This document shows, piece after piece, positions 23,701 through 38,001 of a stretch of DNA of 64,000 bases. The position numbers and the translations under genes were made by a program. The notes under the pieces are model-generated. The model did not search any database. It was given only the letters and a program-made list of their open reading frames with translations, and was not told the origin of the DNA. Position 1 is the first letter of the stretch. Each line of letters opens with the position of its first letter. Source of the DNA: Bolinopsis microptera (taxonomy: Eukaryota; Ctenophora; Tentaculata; Lobata; Bolinopsidae); contig NC_087079.1 in NCBI RefSeq assembly GCF_026151205.1, positions 10,158,635-10,222,634 of the forward strand, given 5' to 3'.

Positions 23701-26700
23701 CGACCTATCTCTTTAGCCTACACGGCTAGCAGTAGCAGGCGGTGTTGTTTTGTTTGTCATTGCTTGCCTTTTTGATGTCTATAGCATTTATCACAGTAAG
23801 CAAATTTGATAAGGAATTATTTTTTGTTGTGATGTAATCGTCGCGTAGTTCGTAAATGTTCAAAAATTTGCATTGCAAAAAACCTGTATATAGATGTTCG
23901 GGAATTTTGCCGTTTTCTCACCTTTTTTAATGATTACAGAAAGAAACAGTGTCAGTAAGGATTTCCAAATTTTACTAGGGAAAGATTGAAGGCCGATACC
24001 ATCAATATTAGACATAAAACATTATTTCGCAATTATTGGTAGGATTTTGTTCAGCAAATCGGAACTCAAGTTTAACAATTCTGAGTTTAATTTTACTAAG
24101 TTACCGAAATGTGACGAAATTCACTTTTCCTGGCATGGGTTTCTATATTTCCTGTATAAATCCATTCCAACTATAATAAGGACTGTTGATGTGAAAGAAA
24201 ATCTATCTAACTAATATGCAATGACTGATGTGACGAAATTTACATTTCTTGCCCCTATTTTGAAGAATCATACCTTGATTAGGATATAATGTTTCTTTAT
24301 CGCCATACATATGTCGATAAACTAGTTATTTCTCCAACAAAGAGCAAATAAAGTTGTGATATTTTTTTGTGACGAAATTTACATTTTTTACCATGTTCAG
24401 GTGTTAGAATTTTGCCAATGTTAACATATTACTGCCTTGTAATAATTTATATGACCGGTGTGTGGTTGAAATATTGTTTATTGATCCATAGTACGTAATA
24501 TAGGGTGTTTAACTTTAAGTTGGTATACTAATATTTGCTCAATTTCACACATGTTGAGATATCATACAAATATATGTGACAAAGTTTACCTATTTCTGCC
24601 TTCTGTATTTTTATTTGCTTATAACAATGAGATATGTTAACAATTTCCAACACATTCAGCTCACAAAATAATGCTAGATTATTCGGCATTTCTTGTCAGG
24701 ATGTCATAAACATCCCTCATATATAAATTCCTTAAATGTGTGACGGAGTTTACATGGTGCTACCATATAACGAAAAAAGTCGCTAAATATGTAGTTAATA
24801 GTCCTATGCAACTATCCTATGAACTGGAAATTCGAAAATTAGGTCAAACACGGCAGCAAGGGGCCATGTAAACTCTGTCACGTTTTTATAGTGTGACAAA
24901 GTTTACAACTCACTGCCGGCCAAATTTTAACGACATCTTATCATCTGATAAAGATATCGTTATGTGATAAAGTTTGCCTAGAGGATGAGACGATTATCCT
25001 AGCCATTGAGGGTTTCTATGGTTTCATAGTGTGACAAATTTTACCTCATCATGCCATTTAATCAGAGGTGGGCGCCGCCGAAAATGCTGCAGCGGCGGCG
25101 TGAGGCCGTATTTCACTCGGCGGCGGCGGCGTATCGGCGGCTGGAACCAATTTTTTGGCAACATAGTCATTGTACCACTGACTGACATCTTATAAGCTAA
25201 TGTACACTTTGTGTGCTAAGGTTCATTTCAAAATTGAATGACGATTTGAAAGAGCAACTATTTATACTCTGTTCAGCAACAAGCAGATAGTTGGCTACGA
25301 TAACGGCACAACTGATGTTACGAAATGTAGTTTCAAATTCTTTTGTAACACCCGAATGTCAAGACTTGGAGGCTGGCCAAATTAAATTATCCGTTGCGTA
25401 ATTCGATGTACGTGATTAATTCATTTTTTTAACTGTTTAGGCAAAAATTTGACATTCGGCGCGCCGATCGAAATTTATCGGCGGCGGCGGCGTGTCGAAT
25501 TTATCGGCGGCGGCGGCGTACCGGCGGCGGCGCCCACGTCTGCATTTAATAGGGTCACTAATATGTACCAATATCCTCAAACTTCAATGAACGTGTCCAT
25601 ATACATATATTAATATATTACAGGTAATATGTAATGACCTTCTTCTTGTAAGAATAAACACCACTCCTCAACTTTAAATGAACTAATTACAACAGCGTGA
25701 TCGTTCACCCTCTGTTCACCCTTTTGGGAGAGTCACTTTGGATTTACATTGAGACATCTCTTTGTGTGTATTCCGTGTAAAATTATCTTTATCCCGGTTG
25801 TTGCGACAAGTGAAAATGCTCTTATTAGGGAAAGGAGTTTACTCGACGTTTCAATGTAACTACATCGTATTCATGATCTAAAAACAAGTGTTAAAAATTC
25901 AAAACGTAAAAAACATATATCTGAGGCAAAATTTGTGTACATTAATTTATTTTTAATCAATCAACTTTATCCAAAAATTCGATACAAAAAAGTCATAACA
26001 AAATTCTCTTTAACAAAAATCTCTTTGTGTGGAACACAGCGGTATTGTCTGCCTCGTACGATTGTAGAATTTACCATGATTTATACAACATTTTATAATT
26101 GTAGACTCTTGGTCTTCGACCTTTGGGTGGTGTGGTTAAGTGAGCTTTAGATCCGAATGAAATGAGTTACGTGGGGTTTATATCCGAATGAACTAAGTAA
26201 CAAGTCTAAGCCTTCGTGTCTTTCAAACCCGTGTCAGTCGTGGTAATTAATTCATAATTTTCGACAGCTATAAGTATAACCTTATCCAACTACTATCCAA
26301 TCTTGAAGATTAATCTTCAGTGATTTAAAAAGCTTTGAATCTAAACTTTTGTGCTAAGTTGATAGCTTATTAGCAACTTGGGCTTGACATTGAAGTTAAT
26401 GAATGTGCTTTAGCCCGTACATTGCACCTTGCTGTTTACACTGATCTTCTTCTTCTTCTTCTTCTTCTTCAAACGACTTGTTATTCAAATTTCGTAGAAA
26501 ACTCAGCTTGATTGACCCTACTCACAAGTTAGATGGCGTAAAATTATTTATTTAGGGTGTGATGAGCAGGATTACTTAACGTAATTAGGAAAAATTGATT
26601 CTGATTAAATTATAATAAAGTTCGTTTAACTGGTTTATGCAAAGTAAAACTGTCTTACCTTGTCCACCTTTCTTGTTCTGAAATGGAATGATTGATTAGT

Positions 26701-29700
26701 CAATTAAGTGATATTCGGAACTGCAATCAATTCATTTGCTGTTATAGAGTTTTCCATTTTTCAGCTTATTGCACGAATTTGTCGAATTATACTTAAAGAT
26801 CCACGTTCACAACGATTTTAACAAAAACCATGCTATTTCGAATAAGGAACTTAAACTCTGGTCTAAACAACGGTGAACCACCTGACTGTCCACAAAAAAG
26901 TAAAAAATAAGAATATAATTAGGTAGTTATTAAGTTGAATAACATATGATATTCAATTTTTGTCGAAGTGACGACCCAATAACGACCCAATAAAATCATT
27001 TTAAAAACAATTGATACTATAGAAGTTACAGGTTTAAAAGTGGAAAACAGCAAATTTCACGGTGAAATTATGTTATTTACATTTTTAGACAATTTTTTCC
27101 CCTACTCTTGCCGAAGGCAAAAAGATCGTAGGGAATAAGTAATCGGATTTGGGTATATCATATAAGAGGTGGCCCGACGGACCTACGGTGATGACAAACG
27201 TCTGCTCCTTCGCAATATAGACCACTCCCCTATAATTATGTGTATAAAAGGAGTCTATTTTGCAAACGCGACGCCAGTTATGTGTTAATTAATTACAGGC
27301 ATAGCAACCAGTTTTTGGTGTTTGACGACTGTTACATAGGTTTCCATCTGGTTACAATTTACTCTCATAACTAATTCATCAATTTAGCGTACTAGTCCTC
27401 TGAGCGGATCAATCATCAATTCGAGTGTTATTTTTATGAAACAAGCTTAATGAATTACCAAGTGATAAAATTCAAAACAAATACAATTATGATATCAGCT
27501 GATATAATAAACTTGCGTCTGATTATTTAATAGTTCGACACTGAATGGTAAACAGCAAATACATAGTTGAAAAGAGATGTTACTTTGCATTTACATTCAA
27601 TGGGCAAATAAGATTGCGGAATGCTGACCAAAGAGGAGCGAAAAGAAAGAAATATCGTGCATCAAAAGCCGCCAAAAAGGTTGAGTGGATGAAAAACCAT
27701 GTGGAACGGAACATCAAGGGTAAATTGGTTATAAACCTTTCTTCACAAGAAGTACCGGACATCGCGTACATGTATTTAGCAAAAGGTCTCAACTTTGTTG
27801 AGAGTAGACCAGTAGCAAAAGAAGATTTACTCTTTGACGTTAAAGAGTTCCTGCGAAAGATGGAATGGAAAGCATACTTCCACCAAACCCAAACAGATAC
27901 AGCCGGTGATACTGAAGATATCCACAAGGATTTGCGACTACGGTCTAGAAGGCATCCGCAAGACTACAGTCATCCCCTGTTCGATGAAATCAAAACAAGA
28001 TTGACGGGATTCGTCACAAACCCAAATCCTGACGACCCACATTCAAACCTTACTGATGCCGAACAGAGAGGAAAGGGCTGGGTCTTGAAATCAATAGAGG
28101 ATCAAAGTATATTCGTCACGAGTGCGGACAAAGGTGGAGCTACGCTGCTTTTGGACTATAGGACCGTGATGGATACAGTTAAATCTGAACTGGAGAAGGA
28201 GACAAAATTTACAAAATTGGAGATAAGTGTAGGAGTGAAAATGGAGCAGACTCAATTGAAAGTGAAGGAAGCAGTCCTCAAACATCATCATCTGAACATC
28301 ATCTCTGAGGAGGTAAAGAAGCGAATCACAGGTATAAATGACAAGGGGAACATGGTCCACGCACCTGAAATCCGCCCTGAAATACCATATGCGTACCCTT
28401 TATACAAGGTTCACAAACTATCTCAAGAACAAATCGAGGCAAAGACTATACCACCTGTCAGATTAGTTCACGCAACTAAAGGAGGGCCCCTTTATCGTTT
28501 AGAGAAGTTTGTGAGCCCGTACGTCACTCAGATCAGCAGAAAATACTGTGAGGAGGAGTTCATCTTGGATACCCCAGACATTATTTCTCAGATCAACAGC
28601 TACAACAAGGAGACGCTAAAGGGCGCTTCTAGAAACTTGCAGCTCTTTACTCTAGACGTGGCAGCATTATATCCTAGCATCAGGCCTGAACTAGCGCTTA
28701 CTGCTCTTGAGGATGCCCTCAATAGTGATACCAACTTCTCACAAGAGCTAAAAGCGGCTTTGCATGAGTTCACTGACCTGATTTTCCGGGAGTCCTTTGT
28801 CACTTATCAGGGAGAGGGATACATTAACAAGGAGGGTATCCCGACGGGAAATTGTATCTCAAGACAAGTGGCAGATGTGACGATGCATTGGCTATTGTTT
28901 AAACAGATCAAAGGAAAGATGAAAAACTGGAGTTTGGTAGACCTCTGGAGGAGATTTATTGATGATGTACTTGGGGTGTGGTTAGGAACAGTCCGACAGT
29001 TCAATCTATTCGTGGAGCAACTGAACAAACTGGCAGAACCATTTGGAATCAGATTTGCTGACCAACAAATCGGTAAAACTGTTAATTTCCTTGACATCAC
29101 TCTAACCTTGGATACTTACAACCAGATCCAATATAGACTCTACAGAAAGGAGACAGATGCTAGGAATTACTTGCGAACGGATAGCTTTCATCCTCACCAT
29201 GTATTCGAATCTGTGGCGTTTTCCCAGATGATACGAATCATAGAAAGGAACTCGCAAGACTCAACCTGTGTAGAAGACTTAATGGAGCTGAAAGCAGATT
29301 TATCTAAAAGCGGACATAACAGCGTTAAGTTAGAGGAGATCGAGCCGAGAGCAGTTGTCAGAGTACTGGAGAACACCCACGGAGCCAACAGGTCTAAGGA
29401 GAGTGAGAACGCTGATAACTTAGTCTTTTCAGTACAACACTCTTCGGACAACATTCAGCTGAAGAAGTTGATTCACGAACTTGGACCGGACATCAGGAGG
29501 ATATGTGGAGATATACGTGTGATATTTGCCACACGAAAACATCCTTCAATCGGAAACAGGGTAGTGAAGAATCGACAACTTGGAAATAAGGCTGAATGTC
29601 CCCAAAAAACATCACAGAAGTGCTCAGCCCCTGGATGCAAGACTTGCCCGGTATTGTTCGATCTTGACTCTAAGATCATGGTCAACGGCATGGAGCTTAA

Positions 29701-32700
29701 TCTAGACGAATCCCTCACGTGCAAAGATAAGCACATTATTTACGTTGCACAATGCCAGCAGTGTAGGGCTATTGAGGGATCTGAGGACACTTACTTTGGG
29801 CAGACGTTGACTCCATTCCACATTAGGCTCAATGGGCACCGGAACAAGTTCAACATTGACGACCGTGCCCTCTACGAGCACTCAGCCTTATCAATGCATT
29901 GTTACGATGTACACAAGGACACTTTCAGTTTTGACTGTTTCAAATTCGGGATTGTGAAAAAGACTAAACCTTCCCTATTAGATAGGGAAGAGGCTAGATT
30001 TTGTGCAAAGTTTAGAACTAATGTTTGGGGTTTAAATAGGATGGAAATTAAAAGGTAGTTTTTTTGTGGTTTTTACCAATATCTGTAATTAATTAATTTT
30101 AACAATTTTGTGCCAATTTTGCGTCATTTTTCTTTATAAATTTTATCTACCACGCTATCAGTGAAACAATTTTATCGTATTCCAATTTCTGATCGACTTT
30201 CATGATATTCTCTAATCATGACCTTTTTATAAATTTTTGAATCTCTTTGACTGAGTATTATGATTGATTTTATCTGACTAATTTATTTCTTTTTTGTAGG
30301 CTCTAGCGATGTAATAAACGAAGTTTCCAAGCCAAATTTGTGTGTTTCCCTTCGTGTCCAAAATCAATCATAAAGTATCTTATATCAAATCAAAGGCTCG
30401 ATAGTCGATGGTGCTGTAGCCTGTAGATGTGTCGAGTAAGCATCAAAATGTATTAGTTTATGTTTAAAGATACAATCAATAACTAAGATGAGACAGAATA
30501 TTATATAACAGTCAATAAGGTTGGCATACGATACAATAATTATAGGACGTGACAATAGCATGATGTGTGCATTGTTTATACGAAACAAAACCGCGACTGC
30601 GCAAAATATGAAGTGTTTTTAAGTTTTGCACGCCTAATAATTAATAAAACGATCTGGGATGCAATATAACTATAAGTAAAACAATTACATTGTAGGGAAA
30701 TTTGATCGTGCGTGGTGTAACCGCGGCGAAATTTTTGTTTGTACCAAATTTATTAAAATCGCGATAGGAGAGAAAAACATTAAGTGCCATCTTTTGGCGC
30801 TTATTACCAGTGCAGAAGATATTTTTATGTTCTGATATAAGTGGTCACCGGACCTGCATAGGATGTTTATTTGTTGTTCTTATATCCCCATTGGACACCT
30901 TGTTAACTGTGTGGATAAGCCAAGCAAGAGTTTTCCACATGAAATAGCTTTGCCTAAAATTGACAAGATAAAAATGAATCTGACTAACACCATTCTATAG
31001 ATATGACTACGTCAAAAGGGCCTCAGTTGGATGTTCCTAAAATGAAGCTGACCATGAAGATGATACTCGTCCTCCTGTTTCAACTACATATTTCTCAAGA
31101 GAGTGCTGTCGAGATACCTGAAGAGATGACACCAAAAGCAGTCTCCATCTGGGCTGTTCAAGAGCGAAACCATTTTGCGAAGAGGGAAGCCATCACCAAC
31201 GAATGTCCCAGGTGTTATCCGTACGCATACTATTACGGAGGCTATTGCTGTAAGACAAACAAGGAAAATAATGGTGTAAGTGGAGCAGGGTGCGATGGGA
31301 GTGAGCTAGGAAAAAAAAAAGCACGTGTTGTGAAGGAAATATTTTTATCCAGTGTACAGGAGGGAACTGTGTCAACAACCAGCAAATACATAGGCAACCG
31401 AATCGATGCACAATAACCCATCCTTATGCTTACTTTAACGGAGGTTATTGCTGCCAGACGAACAAGGAAAAGAATGATGGGAGTGGAGCTGGGTGCGATG
31501 GGAGTGAGCTAGAAAAAGATAGCACGTGTTGTGAAGGAGATGTGTTTACCCAGTGTCCTTGTGGGACGTGTGATGACTACCAGAAAGCAGAAGGTAGGTA
31601 AATAAGAGTCTTCCTGGCTCAGAGCAATAGTTCGCGGCTCAGAGCAATAATGCACGGCTCAGAGCAATAATGCACGGCTCAGAGCAATAGTTCGCGGCTC
31701 AGAGCAATTATGCACGGCTCAGAGCAATAATGCACGGCTCAGAGCAATAGTTCGCGGCTCAGAGCAGTAATTCGTGGCTCAGAGCAATAGTTCGTGGCTC
31801 AGAGCAATAGTTCGTGGCTCAGAGCAATAGTTCGTGGCTCAGATCAATAGTTCGTGGCTCAGAGCAATAGTTCGTGGCTCAGAGCAACAGTTCGTGGCTC
31901 AGAGCAACAGTTCGTGGCTCAGAGCAATAGTTCGTAAGTTGGTGGTTCAGAGCAATAGTTCGTGGCTGAGAGCAATAGTTCGTGGCTGAGAGCAATAGTT
32001 CGTGGCTCAGAGCAATAGTTCGTGGCTCAGAGCAACCTGCAACAGTTCGCGACTCAGAGCAATAGTTCGAGGCTCAGGGCAATAGTTCGTGGCTCAGAGC
32101 AATGGTTCGTGGCTCAGAGCAACAGTTCGCGGCCCAGAGCAATAGTTCGAGGCTCAGGGCAATAGTTCGTGGCTCAGAGCAATGGTTCGTGGCTCAGAGC
32201 AACAGTTCGCGGCTCAGAGCAATAGTTTGAGGCTCAGGGCAATAGTTCGTGGCTCAGAGCAATGGTTCGTGGCTCAGAGCAATAGTGCACGGCTCAGAGC
32301 AAAAGTGCGCGGCACTATCAGTAGGCAAAACGTTTACCTTATCACGTATTATCCCTATTATAAGCGTATTTGTCGAAATCGCCGGGTTTTCGCCGGATCT
32401 TCCGGTCTTCGTTGAGCCTTCGCCAAATAAAATGTTTACCTTACTTCAGATATCAATTTCAGCTGCCTGGTGATACAGGTTGAAAACAATAAGCGGAAAA
32501 GAATTTAAATATATAGTTCAAGGGGGCTATATTTATGAGTCGCATTTGAACTTGATTTCTCTTGGAGAATTTCTCTTTAGACTCTTAACTCTAAAGTTTC
32601 TAGCCTAAAATTTGTTCGCAAGTTAAGAGTCTAAAGAGAAATTCTCCAAGAGAAATCAAGTTCGAATTTAAATATGATTATAAAAACTAAATTAATATAG

Positions 32701-35700
32701 CTGAGGACACGTAAAGTTTATTATTTATAATTATAGTTTATACAAAATTCAGCCAAGTGTTTAATAATTGATAACAAAACTAAACACGAAATGTGCATCA
32801 CTACATAACATACGGCACAATAACAATGCTCATGTCACCACAGTTATAATAAATACGGTTACTAGAAAATGAAATCTACAGTTGCTGGGATAACCACGGT
32901 TGCTGTAGACTCACGAAGGAATTTCTTGCTCGGCTCAGGGCGTCAAATAATCCATATGTCTGTGAACCGGACTCTCCATCAATCTTCAGACGTTATTATG
33001 GTTACTACAATTCACCCAATTACAATTGACCTTGATAAATAACGATATAATAACATCTAAGTCTAATTTGGTGACCTAAGTCTAAAAACTGATAAAAACA
33101 AAAAACTGTTTCATTCAGAACTTAGGAAGGGTCTACAATATGAAATATGTCCCAGTCGACTGTATAAAACAATGTACAGTAAAACCCCGATTTACCGCGC
33201 CCCGATTTACTATTTTCTCTTTCTCAAAATTCACTTAAAAGATTTTTTGAAAGATTTTTTGAAAGATTTTTTGAAAGATTTTTTGAAAGATTTTTTTTGA
33301 CAATTTTGATCCTTTTTTTTTACAGTTTGGTCAGAATGCTTCGACAATTTGAATTTTTGGTTCTAACACCATTTACGAGCTGAAATTGACTACAAATAAG
33401 GGTCATTTTTTTGGTCAATTTTCCCGGTTGCTGGGGAGATTTCGTCAAGTTTAAAATATAGTATAGATAATTACTATTTGAAAACATTTAAAAGGTACCA
33501 CCAAATTGTTACCATAATAAGGTACAATTATTGTTATTATAATAAAGAAGCTACGACTACTAGTTATATAAACAATATTTGAATATGTCCCATAATAATT
33601 ATTAAAATCGTTCCTTTATCTCCTTAATACGCAGATGACGACGAGCTCGACGCACACTATCACTAAGGTGATCAATATTGCAGCAAAAGGATCGAGGAAT
33701 GCAGCTAGAGATGTGCCCACCACGGCTCCAATCACTCCTGAGGCTAAAGTCACAGCACTTCCCAACTCAAATCCAGAATTTCCGTAGTAGTCGTAATCAT
33801 ATAAAAGTATTCTATTTTCTGTAGACTGCATGGAGTAACATAATTTTGCCAATCCGAGAAGGATCACTGAAGCTACGATACCAGGTTTTGCCAGTACAAA
33901 ACCGTAACTCAGAGCCATCATGGCTGTGATTGTAGATTGCAGGGTCAAGAACTTTACACGACTCCATAGAAAATACCCTAGTGGTCGCCCTACGAGGTTG
34001 GTTGCACCAGTTACTGCCGCTAGAATCAGGAAATCGTCACCTTGCACCACTTCCTCGCAGTTTCCATTTTCGGTATCGTGAACAAGATCTTTCTTATAGC
34101 TTCTCATCAACCACGGAACAAGAATAATGCATCCGAACCCAGAGCACATGCTGGAAAAAATAAATAGACTTGCTTTGAAGACTCTTATGGTATAATTAGA
34201 ATTCGGTATATTTTGTGGCATTTTGTCGACGAGTCCGTCAGATTCGGTTGGAACAGTATAAATCTCTACCACAGACTCGTTATCTCCTTCTTCTACTTCA
34301 TCGGGCTTTTCATTGAGAAACAAGTGAAGAATGATGATTGGAGGAACAAAAAGTGGGATAGAAGTCAGCAGAACGAAGACTCTCCAGTTCACGATGTCTA
34401 GAATCATCCATCCTAGTAACGACACCCAAGTTCCTCCAACTGCGAAACCAAGTGTTGAAAGAAAACAGCTTTGAGTATGAACTTCTTTAGAAGAAACGAG
34501 CTTGGCGAGGGATATCCCGATTGCACAAAAGTTCAATCCAACGCAGATACCGATCAGAGCTCTAGAGAGGAGGAGGGTGTAATAGTTGGGAACCACTGCA
34601 CATAAGATAGCAAAGCCAATGGACAGATAGAGTGACAAGAGCATTGTAAATCTTTCTCCTAATTTTTTTGAAATCGGGACTGAAATCATAGTTGCGATTG
34701 CCCAAAACAGAAACATAATCACAGCTAGGATTCCCTCTTGAAAGTCCGATAGACCAAGTTCACATGATACTGTCTGAGTAATGACTCCAGGGAGAAAAGC
34801 CTCAACACCATCACCAATATTTATCAGCACTGCCAGCGAGGCTAGAAGGTAATCCTGTTTAGTCCATAAGTGGGACCTTGAGGAATCACAAGCGGAGGTG
34901 GAAAAAGATTCCATGGCTATATCCTTTACGTCGGACATTATATTACAGGATGCTTCTTTCCTAAATAATATTTCTGAGTGAAAAAGCATTAATTGCTTGA
35001 ACCGGTTTATTAAAGATATTATGGCCGTTTATTAAAGATATTATGGCCGATATAAAGCATACAAGCGAATAGAAAGGACAAATCATCTTTAACAACATTT
35101 ACATGAATAATCAATATAACTGATCAGCTGATATTAAATTAGCGTGTACGCTGTATTAAACAAGCGAATTAGTAGCTCCATGAGGATCGAGGCTTATTTT
35201 GCTTATAAGTATTAAGACAATAGTGTTTAGGCGTCGTGAACAGTATTTAACAGGAGATATACTCAATCTACTGCAGACTAAATAGCTCTCTTCAAAACGT
35301 GTCACTCCTCCAGATGAATAGTCCTCAATGTCAGCTTATATGAACGAATATTAATAATCATTGAGAAAGAATGATGTTTAAGATCATCAGTTGAGTTTCA
35401 CTAAATTATCATCCAAGCTTGTTAAGGTCTGAGGAGGTAATAACCTGTGTTGATCTGCTAATAATGGCTAAAAGCAACGAGCTGGCATTGAGGACTATTC
35501 ATCTGGAGGGGTGATACTTTTTGAATAGAGCTGTTTAGTCTGCAGTAGAGGAGGTATTTAGCTCTCATGGAAGACATTTTTAGTCCAGAATAGGAGCGTT
35601 TGGACTGGCGAGTTAACTACAGAGGCATTCTTGTAATCTTATTATCGGAGCTTTCATTGCGAAATTATTATGTCTCAGATAACCAGTTTAGTTTGACTAA

Positions 35701-37969
35701 ACTATCGTCCATTATCTTACTATATATAAAGCGAGACGATATATATGTATATATCGATGGATGGATCCGTGCCATTTTACTGACACCACGGCATCAACTT
35801 TAACGCGACTTTCCGCAAAAACCGTAAAAGATATACAACTGAAACTTTTTTGACTGGGTCAAATGCTTTAATGGCCTTCAAATCAGCATGAAAAATAAAA
35901 ATTGGCCAAGGAATAAGAATTTTAGTGCCCAAAATTTGGACCCCTAAGTGGTGTCAAAAACGAGATTTAAATAGGTAATAATTATTTTAGTCTCTCGAGG
36001 CTTGACACCACTTAAATAATTAAATTTGCAGGTAATCAGCACTGTTGTGCCGTGTGGTCGGTCAGCAGACTTTATAATTCGATAGAGAATAAATGTTAAC
36101 AACTTAAACATCCTGCACAGTAAAAAGTAAAGCTATTAACCTGAAAAATTAAACTATGCCGCAATATAAATTATGGAGTGGGTATAATTGTGGAGAGAGT
36201 TAGAAGATGAAGTTTAGCACGGAGCTGAGTAAAAATAATTATGACTATTAGCTTGGAACCATGTCTCAACAGACGGGTCACACACAAGGTCACGCACAGA
36301 CTCAGGTAGCGGGGCTGGTTATATCATCACCACTGACAACAACAACACTACCCTAGAGAAAAAATCATTCAAGCTTCCTGATTATTGCACTGTTTATCAA
36401 ACAGAGCTCATTGCCATCATCGAAGCTTGTAAATATCTCTCAACTTATACCAACACACACACACACACACACATCATCATATGGTCAGACAGTCTCTCCT
36501 CTATTCAAGCTATATCCTCAATCTCAACGAGAAGTAGAACTACTAGAGACTGTTACGACACCCTCAATACACTCGGATCCACTAACACCTTCCCACATCC
36601 AGAAACACGCCATCTTGCCAGGCAGCCTGGGAGGACATTTTTTTGGGAGGAAAAAACGGGAGGAAAAAGAGGAAATTTGTAAAAAAATCAAAGAGGAACA
36701 TCCTGTCAGTTTTGGAATACAGTGAAATATTCTGATTTGAGAATGCAGATTGCTGTTGTGAAGTTACCAAATTTACGTGAACTTCAGATTCTTTTCAATC
36801 CCAGTTTATTGCTGTCCTACAAATTTCTTTAATGCCAAATGTCGTCTAAAACACCCTATTTCGCAAACATTTTCCGGGGGGCTGTGCCCCCTACCCCCCG
36901 CCAAGGGGCTCCGCCCCTGGACCCCGCTGGGGGCTGCGCCCCCAGACCCCTGCCACAGCTTGCTCGCTTCGCTTGCTGCGCAGCTGGATAGTTTCAAGTT
37001 ACAGGAGTATCAGGAAGTGGGTTTTCTGGAACCCCTGTAATTCTATTAGAATTAGAACACACTTTATTAAAATCATTTTGGACGCTGATTCCATATGACG
37101 GGTAAAAATGCTTCCCTGGAGAGTTATGGGCAACAAAACTTTTTGGGCACGTACGTGACAGGCTAGTAAAACACGAATTTGATTATTTAGGACTCGGGTT
37201 AGGGTTAGGGTTGTGGTTAGGGTTATTCATAGCTTTGGGTTTATGGTTAAGGTTAGGGTTGGGATTAGGGTTTATGTAAAACCGTTTTGTTCGGCTGCAA
37301 AACCATAAAAACCAATGTCATGTGATAATTTTTGGGCGAGTGAATTTAAGCAAGACTAAGATTTGTCTAGAAAGAGACTCTTTTGTTAAGGGAATCCTCA
37401 GGTGGAGTATATTGTGTTCAAGATGAAATATTACCTCTTGCTTCTGCAAGATGCAGGGACGCGAGACTCACAACCACTAATAAAAGAAACATAATGTAAC
37501 ATAATAGAAAGAAATGTGATTGATGATCATAACACCGTTGCTCCAATCAGCACGTCTTGGAAAGATGTCTGTTTATTACAATCGCAAACTTTGTACATTT
37601 ACTATCACGTGGACCGTGGCTACTGTATACTAATCCATTATATCACGAGGTCCGGCCGTATGTGTTATATAATATATTGAACAACATACTGAGCAATATT
37701 CTACAACTTAAGGGGATTAACCCTAAATTTGTTGTGAAACTTGTTTTCGGATTGTAGTTGATTGTCGTATGCCCAAATATGGATATATGGTTTTGTTGTA
37801 TACAAGTTCAGGAAACCTCTTCCTAAAAGTAAAGCGCTTAAATTCTGGGATTTTGGGCAAGTTGGGGTAATTTAGGCTGGGACCCCCTCGAAAGTTGAGA
37901 CACTAGTTTGTTGGTCAACTACTACCAAGTGTATAAGAAAGATGTAAAAGGATGACGTGACCCCCCCCG

Positions 37970-38001
<32 letters not shown>

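Noticed and set aside
24108-25048. CRISPR array
   Set aside because: Repeated words have unequal spacing, one is inverted, and the sequence is clearly animal nuclear DNA.
31614-32315. CRISPR-like regular repeat
   Set aside because: Units are contiguous 20-bp copies without spacers, so it is a minisatellite.
33178-33220. Tc1/pogo-type transposon starting ACAGTAAAACCCCGATTTACC
   Set aside because: Only one possible terminal repeat was seen; no matching inverted end or TA duplication nearby, so it is mentioned but not called.
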